A DNA stretch of 32,131 nucleotides from Spirosomataceae bacterium (GTDB taxonomy: Bacteria; Bacteroidota; Bacteroidia; Cytophagales; Spirosomataceae): NCBI GenBank assembly GCA_025455795.1, contig JALOLW010000033.1, forward strand, positions 1 through 32,131. The letters are read 5' to 3'. How positions within the stretch are numbered: the stretch's first letter is position 1; each line of letters begins with the position of its first letter. Below, one piece after another: positions 22,700-30,253 of the stretch. A model generated the notes under the pieces. The model did no database searches. It worked only from the letters and a program-made list of their open reading frames with translations, and had not been told where the DNA came from. The translations under genes were made by a program, and so were the position numbers.

Positions 22700-23726
22700 A
22701 TACTTCTTTCCAAGTGAGGAGTTTGGCATCGGCAAATTGGGCTTTGGTGGCCTCGGCAGCGGCGCGGTCGGCAAAAGCCGCCACATCGCCGCGCATGGGG
22801 CTGCGGAGTTCGCGGCTATTGACAAATACCGCCGTGCGCGCGTCAATCAGTTCGCCAGGGCGAGTGTAGTCGTTGACTACCAAAAATTTCAACGTGTTTT
22901 CGTCAATCGCGTTTGTTTTCAAGTATTTGACCGTACAACTTAGGTCATCGAACTTAAACGCCTTGCCTTTGTCAGAAACGATTTCGGCGGCAAATTTTTT
23001 GTCCATAATCGTCATCTTGCAAAACACGCAAGCATCTTGCCCGTAGCGAATAGGTTCGGGTCCCTCGGCGCAGCCAAAAGACATTGCGCCCAAGCCCATC
23101 ACTACGGCCACGGCGGCAGGGGCAAAAGTGCGCGGCGCGGCGCGGGTTGGTTTTTCTTTGCAAAAATAAAACTCACAAGCTACCGCCGTCGCTACCAAAA
23201 TCCCCGCGAAGATAAACACCCAGCCGCCCGTGTCGGGTATCGAATACGCCCCAAAGTTGAGCAATTCTTTGTAGCCAATGAGGGGCGGTTGGTATGACAT
23301 CCCCGGCACTTTGATGGCCGCGTCGGGGCTGAGGTTGTGGCCGTATTGATAACCCCACCGCCAAAAATCGTATAAGGCTACTACGCCCGCCAACACCATG
23401 AGAATCAGGTAGCTGACGAGCATTTTACGGCTTTTGAGCAAGGCCGTAAGCAACCCAAACACTATGTAAAAACCCACCGCGTAGGGCAGAATCTGGAACT
23501 CTGGAAACATCTCCTCCTTGATGTGCGCCATGCCGATGTAGTGGTTGAGACCGTTGATGATTTCGACATCACCCGAAAGTTTGTTGAGCCAGATGTACAT
23601 AGACAGTCCTTCGGGGTACTGCGGTGCCCAGAGGTCTATGCGCCACAGTGGCAGAAAGTAGGTAGCTATCAGCGACACCGAGACCGCGACGAGCATTCCA
23701 AGACTGAGTTTTTGGAGTGGTTTCAT
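22686..23726 (-). CDS. nosL: Membrane domain-NosL fusion (copper chaperone for NosZ)
   Basis: A 346-residue protein. Residues 1-190 hold about four membrane spans (7-27, 82-98, 102-121, 167-187) with conserved-looking WRIDLWAPQYPEGL and GLNHYIGMAHIKEEMFPE loops. Residues 203-346 are NosL: a lipobox-like SFGC (C219), then Cu-site residues CVFCKM (C233, C236, M238) and KFDDLSC (258-264). NosL is normally a free lipoprotein that brings Cu(I) to NosZ. Here its former signal is internal, which suggests that two genes fused or that the protein is processed. It follows nosZ after a 15-bp hairpin and overlaps nosD. Confidence 0.9.
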   Translation of the reverse strand: MKPLQKLSLGMLVAVSVSLIATYFLPLWRIDLWAPQYPEGLSMYIWLNKLSGDVEIINGLNHYIGMAHIKEEMFPEFQILPYAVGFYIVFGLLTALLKSRKMLVSYLILMVLAGVVALYDFWRWGYQYGHNLSPDAAIKVPGMSYQPPLIGYKELLNFGAYSIPDTGGWVFIFAGILVATAVACEFYFCKEKPTRAAPRTFAPAAVAVVMGLGAMSFGCAEGPEPIRYGQDACVFCKMTIMDKKFAAEIVSDKGKAFKFDDLSCTVKYLKTNAIDENTLKFLVVNDYTRPGELIDARTAVFVNSRELRSPMRGDVAAFADRAAAEATKAQFADAKLLTWKEVYALF

Positions 23727-23751
23727 GTTATTTTCTTTTAAACTGCCCGTA

Positions 23752-23784
23752 AACTTCCCGAAAGTTCAAAACTTTCGGGAAGTT
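23752..23784. terminator. Perfect 15-bp hairpin between nosZ and nosL
   Basis: AACTTCCCGAAAGTT (23752-23766) and AACTTTCGGGAAGTT (23770-23784) form a perfect stem with a 3-base loop, 15 bases after the nosZ stop at 23800. There is no long U-tract on the minus strand, so a leaky terminator or an RNA-stabilising processing site is more likely than full termination. Confidence 0.75.
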
Positions 23785-23799
23785 AGAGTTAGTTTGAGG

Positions 23800-25839
23800 T
23801 TACTTCATCGCCAGTTTGGTGCCTTTGATTTTGGCGACATTAGCGGTTTTTTGTTCGGCTTCGGTCGTGGCGGTTTTGCCCGTGTGCCACGTGAGCGGTA
23901 CGTTGCTACCCGCAGGCGACACCCGCACGTAGCCTTGCATTTCTTGGTGCAGTGCCGAGCAGAAATCGGTGCAGTACATGGGTGTGACACCCACTTTGGT
24001 TGGTTTCCATTTGAGGGTTGAAGTTTCGCCGGGCATGATGAGTAGCTCGGCGTTTTGGGCACCGCGCACCGCAAAACCGTGCGGTACGTCCCAGTCTTGT
24101 TCGAGGTTGGTCACGTGGAAATATACCTCATCGCCCATTTTAACTCCTTCAATGTTATCGGGTGCAAAGTGCGAGCGGATGGCCGTCATATAGACGTGTA
24201 CTTCGTTTCCTTTCCGAACCACCTTGGTTTCTTTTTCACCTTTGGAAACGTAGGGGTGCTTATTTTCTTCGAGTTTGAAGATTTTGAGCGAATTTTTCTC
24301 GACCAATGACGCTGGAATCGCCTCGGCGTAGTGCGGCTCACCGATGGTCGGGAAGTCGAGCAGGAGCTTCATTTTTTCGCCCGTGATGTCGTACAACTGC
24401 GCCGATTGGGTCAATTCGGGGCCCGTGGGCAGGTAGCGGTCTTTGGTGATTTTGTTGTATGCAATCACGTATTTGCCGTGGGGCTTCATGGTAGGCCCGC
24501 CGGGGATACACAAGTGACCCACCGAATAGTAAGTAGGTACGCGGTCCACGACTTCGAGTTTTTCGATGTTCCATTTCACCAGTTCAGACGACACAAAAAA
24601 CGATGTGATGGCGTTGCCCTGTCCGTCAAACTCGGTATGGAGTGGCCCCAAGCCGGGCTTTTTGACCTCGCCGTGCAGTACGGCATCGTATTTCAAAACC
24701 GGAATGCCCGCAAAATCACCGTCAAAGGTTTTGGCCGAGATGGCTTGCTGCATTTTGTCAAACGAAAATACAGGAATCACCGCTGCCAACTTGCCCGAAC
24801 CTACGATAAACTTGCCCGTGGGGTCCACGTCGCAGCCGTGTGGCGACTTGGGGCATGGCATAAAATACAACATACCGGGGCAATCTTTGGGGTCGAGGGT
24901 CATCACCTCGTTGATAATGGTCGAAGTGGCCGAGTGGGTTTCGTCGCTATACACGTTGTGGGCAAACTTCGCCGCTTCTTTTTTGCCTTTGCCTTGGGCC
25001 AAAAACTCCTCGGCTTTTTTCCAATTGACCGCCAAGATGAAGTCTTTGTCTTTTTGGGAGGCGTTTACTTCCAGCAGTGTGTTGGCCTGCTCGGTGTTGT
25101 AGCACGAGAAGAAAAACCAGCCGTCTGAAGGCCCGCGCCCGCAGCGTGCCAAGTCGAAACTCACGCCTGGGGTTTTGATTTGGAACTTAATGCCGAGCCG
25201 TCCCGTGGTTTTGTCAATGTTGATAAAACTGATGTAGCCTTTGAAATTTTGTTTAAAACTGCTGATAGGCACGTCGGCGTTGGCATCGGGTGGTACCGAA
25301 AACCGCGAACTTGCTACGGCGTATTCGGTGTTGGCGGTAATAAACGGCGAGGAGTGGTTGCCACCCGAATTGGGGATTTCAATGATTTCTTCGGTGCGGA
25401 AAGTCGAAAGGCTAATCCGCGCAATCCGAGGTGTGTTGTTGCCATTGACAAACGCCCAACGTCCGTCGTGTTCGCCGTTGGTCATCGAAAGGGCGATGTG
25501 GTGGGAGTCGTCCCACGGCACAAATCCGTGCGAGGTATTGAGCATGGGCTTGGTTTCTTCGGTGTAGCCCCACCCGTTTTCGGCGTGTTGTGAAAACACG
25601 GGTATATTGCGAAACACCCGCCCCGAAGGCAGTCCCACGACCGATACTTGGCCGTTGAAACCACCCGAAACGATGTTGTAAAACTCGTCGTGCTTGCCCG
25701 GGGCAACATACACCTTCTCGGCGGCATCGCTCGCCATAGACGATTCGGCACTTGCTTTGCCCGCATTTTCGGGTTTGCAGGCCAAAAAGCCTCCTACCAG
25801 CACCGCCAACGCGATGCCACTAATGACATTGGTTTTCAT
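23800..25839 (-). CDS. nosZ: Nitrous oxide reductase, clade II (Sec-type lipoprotein)
   Basis: Reduces N2O to N2 in the periplasm. From the ATG at 25839 it has 679 residues and a lipoprotein signal (lipobox GGFLAC, Cys21) without twin arginines, the Sec-type of clade II; an upstream ATG at 25911 would add 24 polar residues. CuZ ligands by alignment in order: H113, H114, H162, H334 (SPHGCD), H401 (PLHTEFD), H454 (MKPHGK), H503 (EPHYAEA). The C-terminal cupredoxin domain shows all CuA ligands: H587 (DVPHGF), C623, C627, H631 and M634 in CTDFCSALHQEM. It lies between a cytochrome c gene and nosL in one transcript. Nothing is missing, so an active enzyme is expected. Confidence 0.98.
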   Translation of the reverse strand: MKTNVISGIALAVLVGGFLACKPENAGKASAESSMASDAAEKVYVAPGKHDEFYNIVSGGFNGQVSVVGLPSGRVFRNIPVFSQHAENGWGYTEETKPMLNTSHGFVPWDDSHHIALSMTNGEHDGRWAFVNGNNTPRIARISLSTFRTEEIIEIPNSGGNHSSPFITANTEYAVASSRFSVPPDANADVPISSFKQNFKGYISFINIDKTTGRLGIKFQIKTPGVSFDLARCGRGPSDGWFFFSCYNTEQANTLLEVNASQKDKDFILAVNWKKAEEFLAQGKGKKEAAKFAHNVYSDETHSATSTIINEVMTLDPKDCPGMLYFMPCPKSPHGCDVDPTGKFIVGSGKLAAVIPVFSFDKMQQAISAKTFDGDFAGIPVLKYDAVLHGEVKKPGLGPLHTEFDGQGNAITSFFVSSELVKWNIEKLEVVDRVPTYYSVGHLCIPGGPTMKPHGKYVIAYNKITKDRYLPTGPELTQSAQLYDITGEKMKLLLDFPTIGEPHYAEAIPASLVEKNSLKIFKLEENKHPYVSKGEKETKVVRKGNEVHVYMTAIRSHFAPDNIEGVKMGDEVYFHVTNLEQDWDVPHGFAVRGAQNAELLIMPGETSTLKWKPTKVGVTPMYCTDFCSALHQEMQGYVRVSPAGSNVPLTWHTGKTATTEAEQKTANVAKIKGTKLAMK

Positions 25840-25924
25840 TTGATTGGAATTTAGATTAAAAAGATTTTTTGAGGTCTGATTGTGGCTCGTTCGGGGCTGC
25901 CCGTGCGGCACGACAGCGCGATAC

Positions 25925-26389
25925 TTATTTCACACCGTCGTTTTTACGCATAAATTCCAGAATGTTGCGGGCTTCATCGGCACTTACATTTTGGTTAGGC
26001 ATCCGTACCAAACACTCTTCGAGGAGTTTTTGGGCTTCGGCATCTTCGGCGAGCATCATATCCACATTCGTAATCATGTTGATAATCCACTCGGGCTTGC
26101 GTTTGGTGGTTAGGCCCTTCCAACTGGGGCCTACGAGGCGTGGTCCATCAAGTTTGTGGCAGGCCGAGCATTTGAGGTCATAGACTTCGTTGCCCGCTTT
26201 GACCATTGCTGGGTCGAGCGGCGTGGAGAGCTTGACCTCGGTGACCTCCGTACCGTGAACTTCGGGCTGTTTTTCCAGCACGGAGTCATCGGTTTTGGGA
26301 GCTTCGGCGCGTTGTTCGGCCCCCTTACCGCAGCCATACACAGTTGCCACGAGAGTAGCAAGCAGTACGTAGAGAAAAATCCGTTTCAT
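25925..26389 (-). CDS. Lipoprotein c-type cytochrome, probable NosZ electron donor
   Basis: A 154-residue single-haem cytochrome c. Lipobox VYGC (Cys20) follows a hydrophobic signal, then an acidic linker of about 40 residues and a class I domain: haem motif C74-S-A-C77-H78, G-P in LDGPRLVGPSW (80-90) and axial Met M130 in RMPNQNVS. It is the first gene of the nos transcript, 85 bp before nosZ, and is the natural electron donor to CuA by context. Both it and NosZ appear lipid-anchored, so electron transfer would take place at a membrane surface. Confidence 0.93.
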   Translation of the reverse strand: MKRIFLYVLLATLVATVYGCGKGAEQRAEAPKTDDSVLEKQPEVHGTEVTEVKLSTPLDPAMVKAGNEVYDLKCSACHKLDGPRLVGPSWKGLTTKRKPEWIINMITNVDMMLAEDAEAQKLLEECLVRMPNQNVSADEARNILEFMRKNDGVK

Positions 26390-26421
26390 TGTTGTGTTGC
26401 ATTATGTTTTGAGGAAGGTGA

Positions 26422-26468
26422 ATTGTCAAAGATGGCTTATCTCATCTATTTTTGACAATACAAACGTA
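26422..26468 (-). promoter_or_regulatory. Predicted nos operon promoter and TTGTCAAA / TTTGACAA inverted repeat
   Basis: TACGTTTG on the minus strand (26468-26461) is a TAnnTTTG -7 box. Immediately downstream ATTGTCAAA (26422-26430) and TTTGACAAT (26451-26459) form a perfect 9-bp inverted repeat at the expected transcription start and leader of the cytochrome gene (ATG at 26389). A weak AATCA / TGATT pair (26500-26504, 26516-26520) lies upstream. The inverted repeat may be a regulator site or a 5' mRNA hairpin. Confidence 0.45.
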
Positions 26469-26588
26469 GCAACACGATGGGTCAGAAGTTTATGGTTTGA
26501 ATCATAAAGAGTTTGTGATTTATATTGGTTTTTGGATATAAACACTTACAAATATGATTCGTTGAAACAAAAAATAGAGTATTTATGC

Positions 26589-27188
26589 TTATTTTATTCT
26601 TAATACACGCTGTTGATGTAGTTGCAGTTCGCCCTTGTCGGCCAGTTGTTTTACTTTTCTAATGACCGTTTCTACGCGCAGTCCCGTCAAATCGGCCAGT
26701 GTTTGGCGCGTGAAAGGCACTTCGTAGGGTTGATTGGGGCCACAAGATTTGTTTTTGAAATGGTCAATGATGATCAGAATCAGGTCTTCGGGGCGTTGGG
26801 TGGTCATACTCGTTAAGATTTTGGTTTTGTAGCAAAGCCTTTTGCACAGCACCTGGGTCAGTTCGAGATGAATGACGGGATTTTCTTTGAGGAGTTGGAT
26901 AAAGTTGGCTTTTTTGAGTACCCATATTTTAGAATCAGCCAATGCCCGCGCGTCGGCAGGGTAGGGGAAATCGCCGAGCAGGGCGGGTTCGCCAAAACTT
27001 TCACCATTGGCAAAAAGGCCTTGGATAAAGTCACAAGTTTCGCCTGAATTGAACATTTTAACTGTTCCTTCTTCCAGCTGAAAGTAAAAATGCGCGGGTC
27101 TATCTTCGTGAAAAATGTATTCACTTTTGCGAAAATGATTGAGCGAAGCACCGTAGTGCTGCAGCAAAGATGGGGCGATGGAGTACAT
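26589..27188 (-). CDS. Crp/Fnr-family transcriptional regulator
   Basis: A 199-residue regulator. Residues 15-115 form the cyclic-nucleotide-binding-like beta-roll (FHEDRPAHFYFQLEEGTVKMF, ANGESFGEPALLGDFPYPADA), and residues about 150-199 the winged helix with FTRQTLADLTGLRVETVIR as recognition region. There is no N-terminal Cys quartet for an Fe-S cluster, so it is not an oxygen-sensing FNR type. It precedes the nos operon in the same direction with a 199-bp gap and its own leader palindrome, and probably controls it. Effector (NO, cAMP or other) is unknown from sequence. Confidence 0.9.
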   Translation of the reverse strand: MYSIAPSLLQHYGASLNHFRKSEYIFHEDRPAHFYFQLEEGTVKMFNSGETCDFIQGLFANGESFGEPALLGDFPYPADARALADSKIWVLKKANFIQLLKENPVIHLELTQVLCKRLCYKTKILTSMTTQRPEDLILIIIDHFKNKSCGPNQPYEVPFTRQTLADLTGLRVETVIRKVKQLADKGELQLHQQRVLRIK

Positions 27189-27194
27189 TGGGAA

Positions 27195-27216
27195 AGGATT
27201 TTAGGGCCAAAATCCT
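27195..27216. promoter_or_regulatory. AGGATTTT / AAAATCCT palindrome before the Crp/Fnr gene
   Basis: Perfect 8-bp arms with a 6-bp centre, 7-28 bases before the ATG at 27188. It could be an autoregulatory operator or a hairpin at the ribosome site. The rest of the 27189-27514 interval shows no gene. Confidence 0.45.
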
Positions 27217-27514
27217 GAAAAACTGTATTCAAACAAATGAGGAAAGTCAGTAAATAGGAGAAGGTACTTTCGCGGTCAAATACTCCTCTCAAGTGTCAAT
27301 TTTACGTAGTAGCTCAAAATTTAGTATTTACGGCTTTGAAATGCCACTAAGACGTTAGAAAGACTACTCCTCTCACTCAAATCCGTCATTCTGTCTTGTT
27401 TAGATAGCCTTGTCTCTTTAAAAACTGCCATTTTTTCTGTTTTTTCAACGCGGCACAAAGGTTGTGAATAGTGCATTCGTAAATGCTTAAGTGCAGAAAT
27501 ATTGAATAATTACG

Positions 27515-27562
27515 CATTCCCTCATTCCCTCATTTTTCCATTCACACATTCACTCATTTTTC
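27515..27562 (+). repeat. Six imperfect 8-bp repeats (CATTCCCT/CATTTTTC) in the clpB leader
   Basis: The 48 bases read as six octamers: CATTCCCT, CATTCCCT, CATTTTTC, CATTCACA, CATTCACT, CATTTTTC, ending 7 bases before the clpB ATG. The same order twice gives two 24-bp super-repeats. The tract is pyrimidine-rich and takes the place of a Shine-Dalgarno site. Confidence 0.75.
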
Positions 27563-27569
27563 AATCGCC

Positions 27570-30227
27570 ATGAACTTCAATCAATACACCATCAAAGCCC
27601 AAGAAGTAGTGCAACGTGCGGTGCAGATTGCACAGGGCAACCAACAGCAAGCCGTTGAAACGGGGCATATTTTACAGGCTATTTTGGAAGATGACCCCAA
27701 CACGTCGCAGTTTTTGATGAAAAAACTCAATGTAAATGCCAACTTGCTCAATGAAAAACTAAAATCAATCAACAGCAAATACCCCAAAGTAGCAGGCACT
27801 GCCGCCACCGAATACATCAGCAATGACCTCAATGCAGCATTCCAAAAAGCCCAAAGCTACCTCAAAAGCATGGGCGACGAGTTTGTGAGTGTAGAGCTAC
27901 TGTTTTTGGGGCTCACTACTGGCAAAGATACCACCGCCCAACTCATGCGAGAAGTGGGTTTCAACGAAAAAGGCTTATTGGCAGCCATCAAAGAACTAAG
28001 AGGAAAAGACAACGCCGTGAAAGACCAAAACGCCGAAGCTAAGTATCGTTCGCTTGAACGGTACAGCAAAAACTTAAACCAACTCGCTCGTGCGGGCAAA
28101 ATAGACCCCGTCATTGGACGCGACGACGAAATCCGCCGGGTGCTGCAAATTTTGGCCCGTCGTACCAAAAACAACCCCATGCTACTCGGTGAGCCGGGTG
28201 TGGGCAAAACCGCTATCGTGGAGGGTTTGGCGCAGCGTATCGTACAAGGCGACGTGCCAGAGCAGTTGAAAGACACCGAAATTGTATCACTTGATATGGG
28301 TTTACTCATTGCGGGAGCCAAGTACAAGGGGGAATTTGAAGAACGCCTCAAAGCGGTCATCAAAGAAGTGACCGACTCTGACGGCCAAGTGATTCTGTTT
28401 ATTGACGAAATCCACACGCTCATCGGGGCGGGGGCAGGAGGTGAGGGCGCTATGGATGCCGCCAACTTACTCAAGCCTGCCCTCGCGCGGGGCGAATTGC
28501 ATACCATCGGTGCCACCACGACCAAAGAGTACCAAAAGTACATCGAAAAAGACAAAGCCCTGGAGCGGCGTTTTCAGGTAGTGACCGTGGATGAACCCAA
28601 CGAGGCCGATGCCATCAGTATTTTGCGCGGTATCAAAGACAAATACGAGCTTCACCACGGTGTGCGTATCCAAGACGACGCCGTGATTGCCGCCGTGGAG
28701 TTGTCGAGCCGCTATATTTCTGACCGCTTCTTGCCCGATAAGGCCATTGACCTCATGGACGAGGCCGCCGCCAAACTGCGCCTCGAAATGGACTCCGTAC
28801 CCGAAGAACTCGACGACCTCAACCGTCGTATCATGCAGCTCGAAATCGAGCGCGAAGCCATCCGCCGCGAGAATGACAAAGACAAAGAAGCGCGTTTGAG
28901 CAAAGAATTGGCCGACTTGAACGAAGAACGAACGGCTTTTAAAGCCCAATGGGAACTGGAAAAAGGAAAAATCAACGAACTCCGCGCCCTTAAAGAAGAA
29001 CTCGAAAAGCTCCGCCTCGAAGCCGAACAAGCCGAACGCGCAGGCGACTACGGCAAAGTAGCAGAGTTGCGATATGGCCGTATTCCTGAATTGGAACAAA
29101 AAGCCCCCCCCGCCCCCGAAGGGGGTGCTGATTCATTGGCATTTTCGGATTACACCCCCTTCGGGGGCTTGGGGGCCTGGGGGGCTGTCACGCCCGAAAA
29201 CATCGCGGAGGTGGTGGCCAAATGGACGGGAATCCCAGTCAGTAAAATGCTCCAAAGCGAGCGCGAAAAACTGTTGAATCTCGAAACCGAACTTCAAAAG
29301 CGGGTGGCGGGCCAAGAAGAAGCCATTGAGGCCGTAGCCGACGCGGTGCGCCGCTCGCGGGCGGGCTTGCAAGATCCTAAACGCCCCATCGGTAGCTTTT
29401 TGTTTTTGGGGCCTACGGGCGTGGGCAAAACCGAATTGGCCAAAACCCTCGCCAACTACCTTTTCAACGACGAAAACGCGATGGTGCGGATTGACATGAG
29501 CGAGTACCAAGAACGCCATACCGTAAGCCGATTGGTGGGTGCGCCTCCCGGCTACGTGGGCTACGATGAAGGCGGCCAACTCACCGAGGCCGTGCGTCGC
29601 AAACCGTACAGCGTGATACTGCTCGACGAAATCGAAAAAGCCCACCCCGACGTGTGGAACGTGATGCTCCAAGTGCTGGACGATGGCCGCCTTACCGACA
29701 ACAAAGGACGCTTGGCCAACTTCAAAAATACGCTCATTGTCATGACCTCCAACATCGGCTCTGACATCATCATGGAGAAGTTCAAGGAGGCGGGCAACAA
29801 ACTCGAAAAGGGTTGGAAACTCTATTTCAAAGAAGAAGCCAAGGAAAATGTTTTGACCTTGCTCAAACAAAGCGTACGGCCAGAGTTTTTGAACCGTATT
29901 GACGAAATCGTACTCTTTGACCCGCTTGGCAAAGACAACCTGAAACAAATCGTAAGGATTCAGTTCAACCTCATCAGAGAGCGATTGGCCGAGCAAGGCG
30001 TGACCTTGGACGCTACCGACGACGCCCTGCTCGCGTTGGCCGAAGAAGGTTATGACCCTGCTTTTGGGGCAAGGCCATTGAAAAGAGTCCTCCAAAAACG
30101 CATCTTGAACGAGCTTTCTAAACAAATCCTTTCCAACAAAATCACCAAAGACTCGGTCATTATGATGGAGTTGGACGAGGAAAAAAAGGTTGTTTTTGAG
30201 AATATAAGCGCCGTGGAAATAGCATAG
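27570..30227 (+). CDS. clpB: ClpB disaggregase with palindrome-encoded insert
   Basis: A hexameric AAA+ chaperone that works with DnaK to extract proteins from aggregates. At 885 residues it is longer than E. coli ClpB (857). Order: Clp-N repeat domain (1-145), AAA-1 with Walker A GEPGVGKT (207-214) and Walker B VILFIDEIHTL, coiled-coil middle domain (about 405-510), AAA-2 with Walker A GPTGVGKT (614-621), Walker B ILLDEIEKAHPD and C-terminal D2-small domain. Residues 512-539 (APPAPEGGADS ... GLGAWGA) replace the normal charged linker before VTPENIAEVVAKWTG and are encoded by a palindromic repeat (29103-29185). The frame is kept, so function may persist. It is transcribed away from the Crp gene. 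Confidence 0.96.
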   Translation: MNFNQYTIKAQEVVQRAVQIAQGNQQQAVETGHILQAILEDDPNTSQFLMKKLNVNANLLNEKLKSINSKYPKVAGTAATEYISNDLNAAFQKAQSYLKSMGDEFVSVELLFLGLTTGKDTTAQLMREVGFNEKGLLAAIKELRGKDNAVKDQNAEAKYRSLERYSKNLNQLARAGKIDPVIGRDDEIRRVLQILARRTKNNPMLLGEPGVGKTAIVEGLAQRIVQGDVPEQLKDTEIVSLDMGLLIAGAKYKGEFEERLKAVIKEVTDSDGQVILFIDEIHTLIGAGAGGEGAMDAANLLKPALARGELHTIGATTTKEYQKYIEKDKALERRFQVVTVDEPNEADAISILRGIKDKYELHHGVRIQDDAVIAAVELSSRYISDRFLPDKAIDLMDEAAAKLRLEMDSVPEELDDLNRRIMQLEIEREAIRRENDKDKEARLSKELADLNEERTAFKAQWELEKGKINELRALKEELEKLRLEAEQAERAGDYGKVAELRYGRIPELEQKAPPAPEGGADSLAFSDYTPFGGLGAWGAVTPENIAEVVAKWTGIPVSKMLQSEREKLLNLETELQKRVAGQEEAIEAVADAVRRSRAGLQDPKRPIGSFLFLGPTGVGKTELAKTLANYLFNDENAMVRIDMSEYQERHTVSRLVGAPPGYVGYDEGGQLTEAVRRKPYSVILLDEIEKAHPDVWNVMLQVLDDGRLTDNKGRLANFKNTLIVMTSNIGSDIIMEKFKEAGNKLEKGWKLYFKEEAKENVLTLLKQSVRPEFLNRIDEIVLFDPLGKDNLKQIVRIQFNLIRERLAEQGVTLDATDDALLALAEEGYDPAFGARPLKRVLQKRILNELSKQILSNKITKDSVIMMELDEEKKVVFENISAVEIA
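29103..29185. repeat. Palindromic repeat captured in-frame in clpB
   Basis: Two mini-hairpins, CCCCC-GAA-GGGGG (29113-29125) and CCCCC-TTC-GGGGG (29155-29167), are reverse complements of each other and lie in C-rich and G-rich arms (29103-29127 and 29152-29185) of a larger inverted repeat. The middle (29128-29151) is unpaired. This is the structure of intergenic palindromic repeats, yet here it is coding. Confidence 0.8.
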
Positions 30228-30231
30228 AGCG

Positions 30232-30253
30232 TTGTAGTGCTTTCTTACTACAA
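30232..30253. terminator. Weak convergent hairpin between clpB and the SDR gene
   Basis: TTGTAGT (30232-30238) and ACTACAA (30247-30253) pair around an 8-base loop; the right arm overlaps the SDR stop codon. The intergenic gap is only 20 bp. No U-tract is visible. Confidence 0.35.

Noticed and set aside
22700..22846. Longer NosD start
   Set aside because: It would place 49 residues overlapping nosL before a good signal peptide.
25840..25911. Longer NosZ start
   Set aside because: It adds 24 polar residues ahead of a clear lipoprotein signal.
26500..26520. Classical FNR/CRP site upstream of the cytochrome gene
   Set aside because: AATCA / TGATT halves have an 11-bp spacing and do not fit TTGAT-N4-ATCAA or TGTGA-N6-TCACA.
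27515..27562. CRISPR array
   Set aside because: Units of 8 bp without spacers and no cas genes; a simple tandem repeat.
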